Of a DNA stretch of 64,000 bases, positions 38,094 to 50,845 are shown one piece after another; within the stretch, counting starts at the first letter, position 1, and each line of letters starts with the position of its first letter. The translations under genes were made by a program, and so were the position numbers. The DNA comes from JAGXRK01 sp963804005 (GTDB taxonomy: Bacteria > Bacteroidota > Ignavibacteria > Ignavibacteriales > Ignavibacteriaceae), in NCBI GenBank assembly GCA_963804005.1, contig CAWDOP010000014.1, forward strand, positions 161,104 to 225,103. The letters run 5' to 3'. The notes under the pieces were generated by a model, which was given only the letters and a program-made list of their open reading frames with translations, had not been told where the DNA came from and did not search any database.

Positions 38094-40060
38094 TTAGGAC
38101 TGACCACCATTTTTCTAACTTCAATATAATTTCCAGCTTTGAACCTGTAGAAATAAATTCCCGGCATAAGGTTTTCATCTCTGAAAATTATTTCGTGACG
38201 ACCTGCAGAATATTTTTGTTTTGGTATTTCCTTAATCAGTTCAACCTTATTGTCAAAAAACTCTAATATAACATTTTCTTCTTCGGGCAAATAAAAACTT
38301 ATTGTAGTTGAATCCGTAAAAGGATTCGGTAAATTCTGCGCAAGCACAATACTGCTGGCAGATTCCAAATAATTTATCTTAACGAGATCATAAACAGTTG
38401 ACGCTCATCGCCATCTTTTTGAATAATACGATAATATAAAGTTCCGTTTGTATTTGGCACATCAAATAGTTCATAAAAATTAACGGAGCGAATTTCATTT
38501 GCTTCGACAGTTCCAATAAGACTCCAGTTAGCTAATCCCGTATCTGATTGAACAGTTCTTTCAATATTATAAAAAACTTCAGGTGATTCATTTGCAGCAT
38601 ACCAGCTCAATCTAATTTTTCCATCGTCAATATTCGCTGAGAATCCAAGAACCTGTGAAGCATAAGTCCCGGTATTAAAAATTTTCTGAGCATAAATTTC
38701 ATTCTTTCCTTCTCGCTTTTCTTTAAATACTGCAATTGCACCACCGGAACCGTCAGGAACAAGATTTAAATAGCTTTTTTGCGAGTTATGAAATGAACCA
38801 AGAACAACGGAAAGACTATCCCAAATCAATTTTCCCTGAGTATTAATTTTCTGCACATAAATGTTTCCGTATACAGAATCTACTCTTCTATCAATCCACG
38901 CAACGATTAGATTTCCTTTTTCATCATTTATTATTTTCTGTCCAAACTGATCTCCTTTAAGATCAATTACGGAAATGCCGTCTTTCTTCCACAGCGGCTT
39001 ACCGTTCTTATCAAACTTCTGAATGAAAAGATTTTTATCATTTTGAAATTCATTTGTCCACGTTACATATATGCTTGAATCGATTAAAGCAGTTTGAGAA
39101 TTAAGTTGATTTCCATTTAATGATGTTACTCTCTTTCCACCAGTTCCCCAGGGAAGATTTCCGTTTCTTGTAATTAGCTGATGATGAATTTCTTTTTTCT
39201 GTCCCTGATATTGAAAAGAAAGATAAACCGAATTACCAAAACGATTAACTGTATAACTCAAAACATTATTAATTGTGCTTGAAATATTAACCGGTTCTTT
39301 GCCCCATTTTTTAATGTTATTTTCATCAACATAGGCAGCCACGTAAAACACTTTTACCTGAAAAGTTCTCAAGCCAAAAAACAAAAGCACCACCTTCATA
39401 ATCAGCAACAACCGAAGTTTTACTTTTTCTACTGTTAGATTTGAATAACCATGATTCATCTGAACTTTTAGACAAAGATGAACCGCTCTGATCAAGAAAT
39501 TGATACGCGACTAAATAATCGCCAATAAAACCCGGTTCACGCATAAGGTAAGAAACACAGATTATTCCGTTTCGATTAATATCAATAGAGTAATCAAGTA
39601 CTTCTAATTCATTTTCGGAAATATTCTTACCCTCACTTTGCCATAATCTTTCGCCGTTCTTTGATAACTTCTGAATAAACAATTGATCCGGTTTATCCTT
39701 CACTGCACTTTTCCAAAGGACATAAGCATTTCCATCATCATCAGTAACTGCAACCGGAATTTCTTTTCTTCCGGTTAATGTTGAAACTGTTTTCCCATCG
39801 GCTCTGAAACTAACTTCACCGTCTTTATTCGTGTGAATAAAAAATATATCACTGACATTTCCGATTTTTTTATCTTCCCAAAAAACGAACACACCGCCGT
39901 TTCTATCATCAAGTGCAGTAATGTTGATCGGATCTTTGGGTCCATTAACAAGCTTTGTGTTCACCGCAGGATTGCTGACCCATTGTGCCTGAACAGAGAA
40001 AACCGGCAATAAAATTGTCGGCAAAAGTAAAAATATTTTTTCTAGCTTATTTAAAATCAT
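38090..40060 (-). CDS. Secreted T9SS cargo protein (two frameshifts)
   Basis: About 656 residues. A signal peptide ends at VQAQ. The body is repeated beta-strand units such as ALDDRNGGVFVFWEDK and NLIVAWIDRRVDSVYGNIY, likely a beta-propeller. The C-terminal 90 residues are a type A T9SS sorting domain (LAQNLPNPFTDSTTISFYL to GIYFYRFKAG). The frame breaks near 39370 and near 38385; the shifts compensate and the product reads smoothly across both. Its function is unknown. The start lies 15 nt past the smc stop. Confidence 0.85.
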
Positions 40061-40074
40061 ACACTCTTCTGATC

Positions 40075-43000
40075 TTATCCCGCGATAGCATCAACATCTT
40101 CACTAAATCTTACACTTACTAATTTGGAAACACCTTCCTCCTGCATTGTTACGCCATAAAGAGTGTGCGCAGCCTCCATAGTACGCTTGTTATGTGTAAC
40201 TACAATAAACTGCGTATCTTTACTGAACTCGTGCAGGATGCGTGTAAAGCGATCAATATTTGCATCATCAAGCGGAGCGTCAATTTCATCGAGGATACAG
40301 AATGGACTTGGCTTCACAAGATAGATGGCAAACAATAATGCAATTGCAGTTAATGTTTTTTCTCCTCCGGAGAGAAGCTCAATTGATGTTGGTCTTTTAC
40401 CTTTGGGTTTTGCAATAATTTCTATTTTTGCTTCAAGCGGATCCTCGTTTTCTTCAAGCCTTAAATCTGCTTCATCACCCGGATCAAACAAAGTTCTGAA
40501 TGTCTTTACAAAATTTTCCCGAATCTTTTCAAATGTTTCCATAAACTGCTTTTGGGCAGTATTATTTATTTCCTCAATAGTTTGTATTACATCTTTTTCT
40601 GAATCAATCAAATCGTTTCTTTGCTTCAACAAAAAATCGAGTCTTTCTTTTTCCTCTTCATACTCAGAATAAGCAAGCAGGTTTACCGGGCCAAGTGATT
40701 TTACTTTTTGCTTGATCTCATGAACTTCACTGCTTCTTTCTGAAAAATTAAAAGTTTCAAGATCATCAAATGATTTTTTCTCAAGTGTAAGAGAATAACT
40801 CTCTTCAATATTTTCATATAAATTCTGAGTTTTAATATTCAACTCATTTAACTTCATTTCGGTTAAATGAATTTCTTCTGAAATTTTATCTCTTTCTATT
40901 CTTAAAGCTTTTAAAGTGTTTTCTCTTTCGCTCATTTCTGCACGAAGCGCTTTATATCTCGTATCAATTTCAGTTTCACTTTCAATTATTTCTTCTTTGG
41001 CTTTTTCCAATCCGGAAAGTACAATTTGATTTTCTTTTACTAGAGAAAGAATGTTTTCACTTTCGTTTGTTGAATCGCTGATATCAGTTTCACGCTTCTC
41101 AATTGACTTGCGAATATTGGAAATTGACTCTTCAGCACGTTTGATAGCATTTCCAGTATTTTTCTTTTCGCCTATTAGTCTTTCTAATTCAAGATTCAAC
41201 TCGTTTATATAATTTCTTGTTGAGTCGAATTCTTTTTCTTTCAGCATGAAATTTTCTTCTAATAGACTTCGTTTACGTTCTTCTTCATCTCGAATGCTGT
41301 TTTCGGTAAAAATTAATGATTCAAGCTGATTGCGTTTTGTATCGAACAGATTAGCTTCTGCGGCAAGATCCTGAATTTCCTGTTGAATTTTTTCAGCCTC
41401 ATCATTGGCTTTTTGCTTTTCAAATTCAAAACGGGAAATCTGCTTATCAACGTTGTTAAGATCGTTTATTAGGAGTCTTCCTTTTTCAGATAAAACCTTA
41501 AGATCAATTGAGTCTATTTTTTCTTCTGTTTCTTTTATTTTATTCTGTAGTTCTGCTAATTGTTTTTCTCTTACAGGAAATTCTTTTCTTAAATTTTCAA
41601 GAAAATGTTTCCTGCCAAAAATAGTATCATCAATCTGAGGAGCTGATCCAGCTTCAACCACACCATCAGCGCCGAGATAATCTCCATTTAAATTTGTAAA
41701 GTTAAATCCCGGATATTTTTTGAAAAGAGTGAAGGCGGTATCGAGATCATTAACTATTACAGTATTGCCTAAAACTTTGTTAAAGAATGGAATCCATTTG
41801 TTTTCGGTTCTGACAAAATCCTTAGCCCAGCCTAAAAATCCTTTTTCCTGTTCAATCTTTTTTGCCTTACGCTTCCGCAGATAGCTGGATATTTTATCAA
41901 TAATATCTTTATTGGTCGCTTCTGCTAAATCAGAGATATAAAACGAAGCTTTGCCAATTTCATTATTTTGCAGATACTCTATTCCATTTTTCAGATCATC
42001 AAGAGTTTCAACAAGAATATTGTTTAGATTATTCTTCAGTGCTGCTTCAATAGCAAACCGATATCTTTCCTCAGAGTCACCGATATGAGCAAGAATTGTA
42101 CTTTCACCTTTTGCCCATGATTGATTATCGAGCAAAGCTTTAGCTCCTTTTGAAACTCCTTCAAGGTTGTCTATTAATGATTGAATAAATTCAGTTTTAT
42201 CTCTAAGATTTTTAATTATGCTTTTATCTTCTAGTTCTTTATCCTTTAATGCCGAAAGTTCATTTTCACAATCTTCTTTTTCTTTTTGCTTGGCTAAAAA
42301 GAGAGAATCAGCTTGTTTTAAACTTTTTCCTATTTCTTGTTTTTCATTTCCAAGTTCTTCAAGGTAACCGACTGTTTTTGCGACATTGCTTGTAAGTAGA
42401 AGAATTTTTTCGTTTAGCTTATTTATTGCTTCTGTCTTTTGCTTATAGCAAATCTTCTGTATTGTGTAATTCGTTTTCTTTTCCGGTTATCTCTTTAAAT
42501 TTTTCCAGTAAAACATCTGATTGAACTTTAAGTTGAACTCTCTTTTCTTCAAGAGCCGAATTCCTGTTCTTTCAGTTTATCTTCAACTTTTCCTCGTTCC
42601 AGTTCTTTTATCCGAATCTTTTCTTCTATTTCTTTAATGCTATTATCACCTTTAGTCACAGTGTTTTGGGATTCAGTCAATTGAACTTTAAGTTCCTCAA
42701 GTTCTTGATTGAATCTTTCAATGTTACGCTCTAAAGAACTTTTTCTTTCTTTGTTAAGAGAAAGTGAATTTTGCGTGTTGTAAATTTTTTCAGTCTGAAG
42801 TGAAAGTTCTGATCTTTTCTGCTGAAGTTCTGTTTCTATTACTAAAAGTTTTTCGCGATGCTCTTTTAATTCATCATCAATTCTGGAAACTTCTGATTCA
42901 ATCTGAATTTTCTGTTTTAATAATTCCTCTTTCCCTATCTTTGATTGTTGGGTCTGTAAGGTAAATAAAGCCAATTCTCTTTCTGCAAGATCAAGCTCAA

Positions 43001-43673
43001 GTTCTCTCAGTTTAGAAGAAAGATTATTATGCCTGTCAGCTTTTTTAGCCTGTCTCTCAAGCGAGTTCACTTTTTTCTCAACTTCAGAGACAATATCATT
43101 TACCCTGGTTAGATCAGCTTTTACATCATCAAGTTTTCTAAGTGCCAGTCTCCTTCTCAGCTTATATTTATTAACACCAGCAGCTTCTTCAAACATAGTT
43201 CTTCGCTCATCGGCTTTATTGCTTAATATGGTTTCAACCATTTTAAGTTCGATAACCGAATAAGCATTTGCACCGATTCCGGTATCCATAAAAAGATTAG
43301 TAATGTCTTTTAATCGGCATATGTTTTTGTTGAGAAGATATTCGCTTTCCCCGGATCTGAAAATTCTTCTTGTAATTGTAATATCAGAATATTCAATTGG
43401 AAGAATTCCTTTTGTGTTCTGAATTGTTAATGAAACTTCTGACATTCCCATCGGCTTGCGCGTTGCAGTTCCGTTGAAAATAACATTCTCCATTTTATCA
43501 CTTCGCAGCGCACTGCTTTTCTGTTCACCAAGACACCAGCGAATTGCATCAACAATATTGGTTTTTCCGCAACCGTTCGGACCAACGATAGACGTTATAC
43601 CTTCAACAAACAATACATTAGTTTTCTGTGCGAACGATTTAAATCCGAATATTTCAAGTTTTGATAAATACAA
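40075..43673 (-). CDS. smc: Chromosome segregation SMC protein (two frameshifts)
   Basis: About 1199 residues, normal for SMC, which folds at a hinge and pairs chromosomal DNA. The N-terminal head has FGFKSFAQKT and Walker A GPNGCGKTN. Long coiled coils flank a hinge around the middle (GADGVVEAGSAPQ region). The C-terminal head has the signature LLSGGEKTLTAIALLFAI and Walker B FCILDEIDAPLDDANI. The frame breaks near 42555 and 42450; the intervening 115 nt are open in a third frame and read as coiled coil. smc is normally essential, so these are most likely sequence errors. The start is a TTG. Confidence 0.9.
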
Positions 43674-43678
43674 TTTGT

Positions 43679-46292
43679 TTATCCGATAATGTTAAACTGC
43701 TTTAATGTTAACATCAGGTACTGGATGACCGAGTTGTTTACCTGGAAGTAAATTAAAAATCCGCCAAACACAGTGAGGAAAAGTAAAATGCTGTAAAAAT
43801 AAACCGGACCTGCGCTAACATCATAAATCACATAAATGCCTTTCATCAATCTGTAAATTAACCAGAATGTAAAAATTGCAAATACAACAAAGAAATAAAT
43901 ATTGGCTATATCTGCCATTAGCAACCTGTATAGAATTATACCGACAGGAATAAAAAGCACCAAGGGAAGAAATGCCCATACAATTACAAAAAATGCACTC
44001 GATAAATAAACTTTCGTTTTAACAAACATTGATGCAGATCTCACAATCAAAGTAAGCAAGACTATGGCGGCAATGAATAGTATTGATAACCAGACAAGCG
44101 AGCTTAAAGGATTCCAGGCAAAATAACCTGCCGCAAATAAAAGATTTGGACTTCCGAATGAGAGAAGAATTTTTTCAAATAAAATATTAGTCTTTAAATA
44201 GAATAGAATATTGCTTGTTAGAAGTGCGGCAGTAATTGAAATAATAACAGCAAGAAATAATGAATGATATGCAGATAATATTCTTTGATCTCTTACATCG
44301 GCAAAAAAATTATACGGTCGAAGTAAAGCACGTGATGCATCTTCCCTGAACTTCCTACCGGAGTTTACAAGAATTCCCAGAGAAATTGCCAGTAGCAAGT
44401 CCTAAAACAATAAATCCCATTGGCGCATCATCTTTACTACTGCCAATTGGAATTGTAACTTTTTCTGCGTTCTTCAATCTTGCATTTACCACTTTGTAAG
44501 CAAGACGTGATAAGTTTCTATCCTCTCCCACTAAACCAATATTATAAAATAATCCTGCATCATAACCTGAAAGAAGCGAAGGAAAATCGCCTTTAACATC
44601 ATACATCGTGTTTATGAAGAAAGCACTTAACTTTTCTTCTTCTGCAAAATTTAAAAGTTCATCGAAGTACTTTGCCTGAGCTTCGTATGAATATTCATTT
44701 ACATAACCATCGGTATCGCCAATATTAACTGTATATGTTGCTTCACTAATAAAAAATCTTCCACCACCTAATTTTTCTTTAAGCTCGATAAGATCATTTT
44801 TTATATCATTGATTGAACTATTAAAAAGTTCGATACCGTAAAGATCGATATTATCAATTTGGTTTATATCAAATCCGTTTAAGGATGCAAAGGTAAGAAA
44901 TTCATATTGTTCTTTAACTTTTTCACCAAGATCTGTAAGTAATGACCGATGAGAATCAAAACGGGACATATAAGAACTACCAAATCCGATTGCACCAACA
45001 GCAGAATAATCCTGAATAAGCTTTAAGAAAATTGCTAAGAAAATTTCTGCTTCTTACCATAAAGTTCTGATCGTTTGCAAGTCCTTCCGGAATTGAATCC
45101 AATAGGCAATTCAATGAAAGCAATTAATCCAATCTCTTCACAAAGTTTCAGATAATAAGGATGAGGAACCGATTTAGAAAATCTTATGGTATTAAATCCT
45201 GTTTCTTTTATGAGTACAAGATCTTTCTCCATCTGAGAATAAGATGAAAGACTTCCAAACTCATCAAACGAAGGAAGATAAGTTACACCCTGCAAATTAT
45301 ATTCTTTGCCGTTTAACAGTAGATTATCATCTTCTAATTCTAAACTGAAAAGTGCGACTGATCTGTCCGTCAAGTCTACAAGCTGATTAGCACGATAAAG
45401 TTCAAGTCTTATAATATAGCTGCCGGGAGTTTCTGGCGACCATAAAATCGGATCATTAATTAAGATGGACTGCTTCACTTCAATTTCACGATTCAGTTTC
45501 AATTCAAACTTAAAATCATTGCCGCTTATTTGAGTTTTACCATCAGGTGAATATGCTTTTACTTTTAAAGTAAAATTATTCGCTTCTTCAATTGTGTCAT
45601 CAGGTTTTTTGAATTCTTTATTCTCAATAACAGATCTGATTTCGACAGAAGCTTTTCTGTTTGAAAAGTTAAGCGATCTTTTAAGCGTCAACTCCTTAAT
45701 ATTTATATTCGGAGTAATATGAAGAAAAACATCACGGATTATTCCACCAAAGTTCTGCGGAAATAAAAATCTTTGCTTAAGAGGAATTGTGTTTTCAGAA
45801 TCTAATTCGTAGCTGAGTTTAACAGAAATTAAATTGTCCTGATCAGATTTAAGGATATCTCTCGGCACATCAATACTAAAAGGAAACTCCCCGCCGGAAT
45901 GCCTATAAATAATATTTTTATTCAGAGAAATATCTGCAGTATAGTTTAAACCAAAGAATACAAGCTTCATTCTGCTGCTATTTATTTCTGAAGAAGAAAG
46001 CTTGAAGGATTTTTCAAAAATAAATTCGCCTTTGCCTTGAAATATTGACGGAACATTTACACTAACTTTATTTTGCTTTTCGTCATCGGCAGAATAGACT
46101 TTCCATACACCGTTAAGCGAAATTATTTTTCTTGAATCAGTAATGTCAAAAAACAACAGGTCAGCTTGAATTGATCTTATATTGAGGCAGGTCCCGAAAG
46201 ACAACCTGAGAGGATAAAAGTGGTTGAACTGCTATTATTGCAAAAAGAACTAATCGAATTATGTAATTAAACGCCAAAATGTTGATTTTCAT
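43679..46292 (-). CDS. GH2-like protein with C-terminal membrane domain (three frameshifts)
   Basis: About 870 residues from the ATG at 46292, followed by a signal-like hydrophobic stretch. A GH2 sugar-binding domain (SLNGVWKVYS, LSSSEINSSRMKLVFFGLNY), an immunoglobulin-like domain (LWSPETPGSYIIRLELYRA) and a TIM-barrel domain (NLQGVTYLPSFDEFG, TGFNTIRFSKSVPHP) follow. The usual WSLGNE acid/base motif is replaced by AIGFGSSY, though a nucleophile-like FFISEATY remains. About 240 C-terminal residues hold five or six membrane helices. Breaks near 46180, 45097 and 44398 join smoothly. It may be an inactive, membrane-fixed carbohydrate-binding protein. It ends 5 nt before smc. Confidence 0.75.
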
Positions 46293-46557
46293 ATCCAAAT
46301 TGCTGAGAAATAAACTTACAAATATAGCGTCAAATCGAGGGGAATGCAATGTAAGAAACTGTAGATTAAGCGTAATCTAAGAAAAACTTCAAGGATGAAA
46401 TTATAATTTGCTTTATTTTGTTTGCTGCTTACTCAAAACATAAAGATTGCGATTATGAGCCGGACAAGAGAGAGGTTAAATATAGGTTACAATTTAGAAC
46501 AATGAATCATTTGTTTTACTAAAGCATCAAATTGCCACAAATTTAATAAGTATTATT
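46293..46557. other. Divergent intergenic region, 265 bp
   Basis: It separates the minus-strand GH2-like gene from the plus-strand small gene at 46558 and must contain promoters in both directions. I see no RNA gene, hairpin or repeat. Confidence 0.4.
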
Positions 46558-46864
46558 ATGAATTCTATAAATGAAATTAAAAGGCTAAAGATTAATAATT
46601 ACATAAAAATTGTGCAGTCTGATCTTGATGAATTAATAACGCAATCTAAAATATTACTAGAAAAAGATACTCTGATTTCTGACAAAATAAGAATACTGCA
46701 GCTTGATAACTGCATTTTTTTTCAAGAGATGACTGGCAAGAAGAGAATTTCTTGTAAGAAAAATGAAAGACTTAAATACCGCTAATGAACTTATGGCAAA
46801 AAGAATGGAGATTTACGAAAAAATGTGGGATGGCTGCGGATGTAAGGTTGATTATTACTCATAA
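46558..46864 (+). CDS. Small hypothetical protein with WDGCGC tail (frameshifted)
   Basis: About 101 residues, helical and charged. The first frame (ATG 46558) reads MNSINEIKRLKINNYIKIVQ and ends early; near 46730 the sense passes to another frame that reads LARREFLVRKMKDLNTANEL, then YEKMWDGCGCKVDYYS to a TAA at 46862-46864. The tail with two cysteines and its low-complexity-free composition suggest a genuine gene. No family or function was recognised. It precedes the antiporter gene by 112 nt on the same strand. Confidence 0.6.
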
Positions 46865-46976
46865 AATCTATTAAACTACCACAATTCAACTTCTTTCTAT
46901 TAGCTTCTTTTTTAATTAGCTTCGCAAAAAGTTTTTCTCATATTTAATTTCAGTTATTAGCTGCTGGATACCCTTT

Positions 46977-49148
46977 ATGGAATTTACGAATGAAATAATT
47001 TTTGCAGGTGTCCATAATGATATATTAAAACTTCTTATTCAGATTTCTATTCTTCTTATAGCTGCAAGGTTTTTTGGTGAGATTGCACAGAAATTAGGTC
47101 AGCCCTCTGTACTTGGTGAAATACTTGCAGGAATAATTCTCGGTCCTTCTTTACTAGGCAACATCTTCCCTTTTATTCATGGCTGGATAATTCCGGTTAC
47201 TGAAATACAAAAAAACTTACTAGAAGTAATTACTCTAATCGGGGCAATGTTTTTGTTACTAATAACCGGACTTGAAACAGATCTTCAACTAATAAAACAT
47301 CATTCTAAAAAAGTTTTGGGAATTGCTCTTGGTGAATTACCTTTTTCATTGATGTGCGGATTTGCCTTCGGTTTTTTTATTCCAGATTCATTTCTTGTTG
47401 ATCCAAATCAAAGAATAGTATTTGCACTCTTTATCGCTATTGCTATTTCGCTTTCTGCTATACCGGTTATTGCAAAAGTGTTGATAGATTTAAAGTTAAT
47501 AAGAAGGGATATTGGTCAAATTACTCTCGCAGTGGCAATGTTTGATGATACTGTCGCCTGGATTTTACTTTCTATTGTGCTTGGACTTATAGGTGGGGAA
47601 GTTGTTTCTGTTGGAACTATTAGTTATTCATTCTTCAAAGTTATCATGTTTGTCGGGCTAAGCTTTTTCATTGGGAAAATTATTGTCAGACATCTTTTGC
47701 ATTTCACACAAAGCAGAATTTCTTCAAGGGATAAAATACTTACATTAATTATAGTATTTAGTTTTGGACTTGGTGCTATAGTTCAGTCAATAGGTCTTGA
47801 AGCAGTCCTTGGAGCATTTATTGCGGGAATTATTTTTGCTCAGTCACCTGCTGTTCCAAAAGGATCTATTGATAAATTAGAGAGCACTACTTTCGGTATT
47901 TTTGCTCCAATATTTTTTGCCAGTGCAGGATTAAAGGTAAATGTTATTGATCTGTTCAGAACTGATTTCATACTGATAGGCATAGGATTAATACTTGTAG
48001 CTATATTAAGCAAATTTATAGGAGCGTATATTGGTGCAAGATTTTTAGCAAGAACTAATCACTGGACAGCATTAAGTTTTGGTGCAGGATTAAATGCAAG
48101 AGGTGCAATTCAAATAATAGTAGCTACAATAGGTTTATCCTTCGGGATTTTATCACAGGAAATTTATTCACTTATTATTATTACTGCAGTAGTTACATCA
48201 CTTATGGCACCGGTAATGCTTCGATGGACACTCAGTCATGTAAAACCTGAAGATGCTGAACTTACAAGGCTTCGGCAAGAAGAATTATTAAAAGATAATA
48301 TATTAAATACTGTTCATCGTGTTTTGCTTCCTGTAAGAAAAAGAGAAATCAGCCAGGCATCTCCTTCAAAAATCATAGAAGCAAAAATACTGGAAAGAAT
48401 TGGCAGAAAAACAAATTTGAGTGTTACTCTGTTTACCATAGCCGAAGAAAAAGAAAAAGCTGAAAGCCAGCAATTTCTTAACACTCTTGGAGGTTTCTTT
48501 AAGGAGTTATCAGTAAATAAAAAAGTTGTTGTAAGAAAACAAACTCTCGAAGGCATTTTAGATGAAGTAAAGAAAGACTATGACCTTCTTGTTATCGGTG
48601 CCACTGAGAGAAGTAGAAGTTCAGATATGATCTTTAATCCAATTGTAGATAATCTTGTGAGATTCTCCCCTTGTCCAAGTATTGTTGTTCAAAGCAGCAA
48701 TGTTTCCGAAGATTGGAGCCCAAGCAGAATTCTTGTTCCAACAAATGGAAGTTTGGCTTCCAAAAGAGCAGCAGAAGTTGCTTTTGGAATTGCATATCAC
48801 GATTATGATCAGGTTCATATTCTTAACGTTATTGAAGCTAAAGAAGACTATTCTGCCTCCTTAGACCTGGAAGGAAGCTTAAGAGAACGCAGATTAACTT
48901 TTGCACATCAAACGGTTGAAGAACTAAAAATACTTGGCGAATCTCTGAATGTAAACACTTTCACTGAAATTGAAATTGGCGGAGAACCCGGTTCTGTGAT
49001 TTTAAAGATGTCCTCTGAAAAGAATTTTGATCTCATCGTTCTGGGAACTGATATCAGACCAGGGGCAGACAAATTATATCTCGGTCCGAGAGTGGAGAAA
49101 ATTCTGAATAATTGCACCTGCCCTGTGCTCGTGGTTAATTCTATTTAG
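46977..49148 (+). CDS. CPA2 cation:proton antiporter with two universal-stress domains
   Basis: A 723-residue membrane protein. Twelve or so helices (about 15-415) match the Kef/NapA-type Na+(K+)/H+ exchanger family: FGEIAQKLGQPSVLGEILAG, FLLLITGLETDL, the ion-binding region AMFDDTVAWILL with two acidic residues, and GLEAVLGAFIAGIIFA. Two UspA-like domains fill about 440-585 and 590-723 (LLVIGATERS; LIVLGTDIRPGADKLYLGPR), probably nucleotide-binding regulators. It probably exchanges Na+ or K+ for protons under stress. Transcribed alone. Confidence 0.92.
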   Translation: MEFTNEIIFAGVHNDILKLLIQISILLIAARFFGEIAQKLGQPSVLGEILAGIILGPSLLGNIFPFIHGWIIPVTEIQKNLLEVITLIGAMFLLLITGLETDLQLIKHHSKKVLGIALGELPFSLMCGFAFGFFIPDSFLVDPNQRIVFALFIAIAISLSAIPVIAKVLIDLKLIRRDIGQITLAVAMFDDTVAWILLSIVLGLIGGEVVSVGTISYSFFKVIMFVGLSFFIGKIIVRHLLHFTQSRISSRDKILTLIIVFSFGLGAIVQSIGLEAVLGAFIAGIIFAQSPAVPKGSIDKLESTTFGIFAPIFFASAGLKVNVIDLFRTDFILIGIGLILVAILSKFIGAYIGARFLARTNHWTALSFGAGLNARGAIQIIVATIGLSFGILSQEIYSLIIITAVVTSLMAPVMLRWTLSHVKPEDAELTRLRQEELLKDNILNTVHRVLLPVRKREISQASPSKIIEAKILERIGRKTNLSVTLFTIAEEKEKAESQQFLNTLGGFFKELSVNKKVVVRKQTLEGILDEVKKDYDLLVIGATERSRSSDMIFNPIVDNLVRFSPCPSIVVQSSNVSEDWSPSRILVPTNGSLASKRAAEVAFGIAYHDYDQVHILNVIEAKEDYSASLDLEGSLRERRLTFAHQTVEELKILGESLNVNTFTEIEIGGEPGSVILKMSSEKNFDLIVLGTDIRPGADKLYLGPRVEKILNNCTCPVLVVNSI

Positions 49149-49170
49149 CTTTTTAGTTATTAACGCATAT

Positions 49171-50844
49171 CTAAATCACTTCAGCCAACTTACTAATATT
49201 GCTTTTCCCCATATCAATCGTCAACACCTTGCGCTTATTATCAATCAATGCCTGCCTGTCGCCAAATGCCTGTGCCGTTTTTAAAACTCCAAAAGTTATT
49301 GATGAGTTTTCTTCGCCTGGATTATCCGGAATTGGTAAATCATCCGGCATATCAGCAAGAAGCTGAATGAACAATCCGTTTCCCGCATCACCTTTGTGCA
49401 GTTGTCCGGTTGAATGCAGAAATCTTGGTCCGTAACCAACCGTAACAGGAATTTTATATTTCTTCTGGATTTCCGTTCTTAGTTTCTGAAGTAACTGATT
49501 GGTTTCTATATCAGGTTTAAGATATGCCTGTATTGAAACATAACTTTTGCCTACGACACAGTTTGACAAAAATGATTTTAAAACTTCATTCAAATTATTG
49601 CCTGAGAAAACTCCATAAACTTTAATGTCATTTTCAATTAAAGTTGGTTTAATTTCAGGCAGCTTGCCGGTTTCCTGATATTCTTTAACAAACTGTCTTG
49701 CAATAACTTTAGCCTGTTCCACATTCGGCTGATCAAACGGTTGGATTTGCATTCTCCATCCTGCAACTGCAGTTGCAAATTCCCATCTGAAGAATTCTGC
49801 TCCAAGATCGTAAAGATCATTCCATTCAATTTCGATAACAGGGAAACCGTTTTTCTTTAGTGCATCAATCTTTTCCTGATTTGAAACATCGTCTTTTAAT
49901 CTGATTGAAACAAATAAACGATCTTTTCCATAAAACTCCAGGTTCAACTAATTCTTCGCCATCAATCAGGAAGAATTCCTTTCCCATTCTTTCCTGTGCT
50001 TTCTGCAATAAGCTGCTCAACCCAGGAGCCAAAACTTTTTATTTGCTCTGAAAGTATAAATGTGACTTTATCTATTCCCTGTTCAGCAAGTTCACCAAGA
50101 ATGCAGCCAAGTTTAGCACTGATATTATTTTCACTTGAAAGTTTTGACTGTTCTGCAATTGCTTCAGCACGATCAAGAAATTTGTTTAGATCAACACCAA
50201 CTAACGCTGCAGGAACACAGCCAAAAAGTGATAATACTGAAAACCTTCCGCCAATGTTAGGATCATTTAAAAATATTTTTCTGAATTTTAGTTCTTCAGC
50301 AACTTTTTGAAGTCCGCTTGCCGGATCAGTTATCGCAACAAAGTGATTCCCAACTTTTTCTTTTCCTACTTTATTAGAAACGTGGTTATAAAAGAATTTC
50401 ATAAATGAAAAAGTTTCAACTGTTCCGCCGGATTTAGTTGAAACAATATAAAGTGTTTTTTCAGGATCGAGCGAATCAGCAAAATGTTTAACTACACCTG
50501 GATCAGTACTGTCTAATACTGCAAGATCAAGATAACCTTCCTTCACTCCGAATGTTAAACGAAAAACTTCAGGTGCCAGACTTGAACCGCCCATTCCAAG
50601 AAGTAATGCGTGAGTGAATCCATCTTTTCTTACTGATTCAACAAAATTATTAATTTCGCTTATTGCATTTCTTGTTGTCAGTTGGACTTACTAACCAGCC
50701 CAAACGGTTTGTAATTTCGGTTGGATCTTCACTCCAGACAGTATGATCTTTCTTCCAGATTCTTTCAACAATATTTTCTTTTAATAATCTTTTAAAAGTT
50801 TTATCTACATCATTTTCAAGATTGTTTAATGAGATTCGAATCAT
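49171..50844 (-). CDS. pgi: Glucose-6-phosphate isomerase (three frameshifts)
   Basis: About 557 residues of phosphoglucose isomerase of the type that follows or is fused to transaldolase. Motifs are GMGGSSLAPEVFRLTFG, VSTKSGGTVETFSFMKFF (sugar phosphate binding), DPNIGGRFSVLSLFG and the C-terminal GYGPRFLHSTGQLHKG. The reading frame breaks near 50680, 49957 and 49935, all consistent with single-base errors because the residues join well (SPTTTRNAISE; LPDDGEELVEPEFYG). ATG at 50844 lies 1 nt after the tal stop, so the pair is coupled. It interconverts glucose-6-P and fructose-6-P. Confidence 0.88.
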
Positions 50845-50845
50845 T

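Noticed and set aside
42445..42560. Programmed frameshifting in smc
   Set aside because: No slippery heptamer with a structure was seen, smc is not known to use it, and many neighbours carry the same kind of break.
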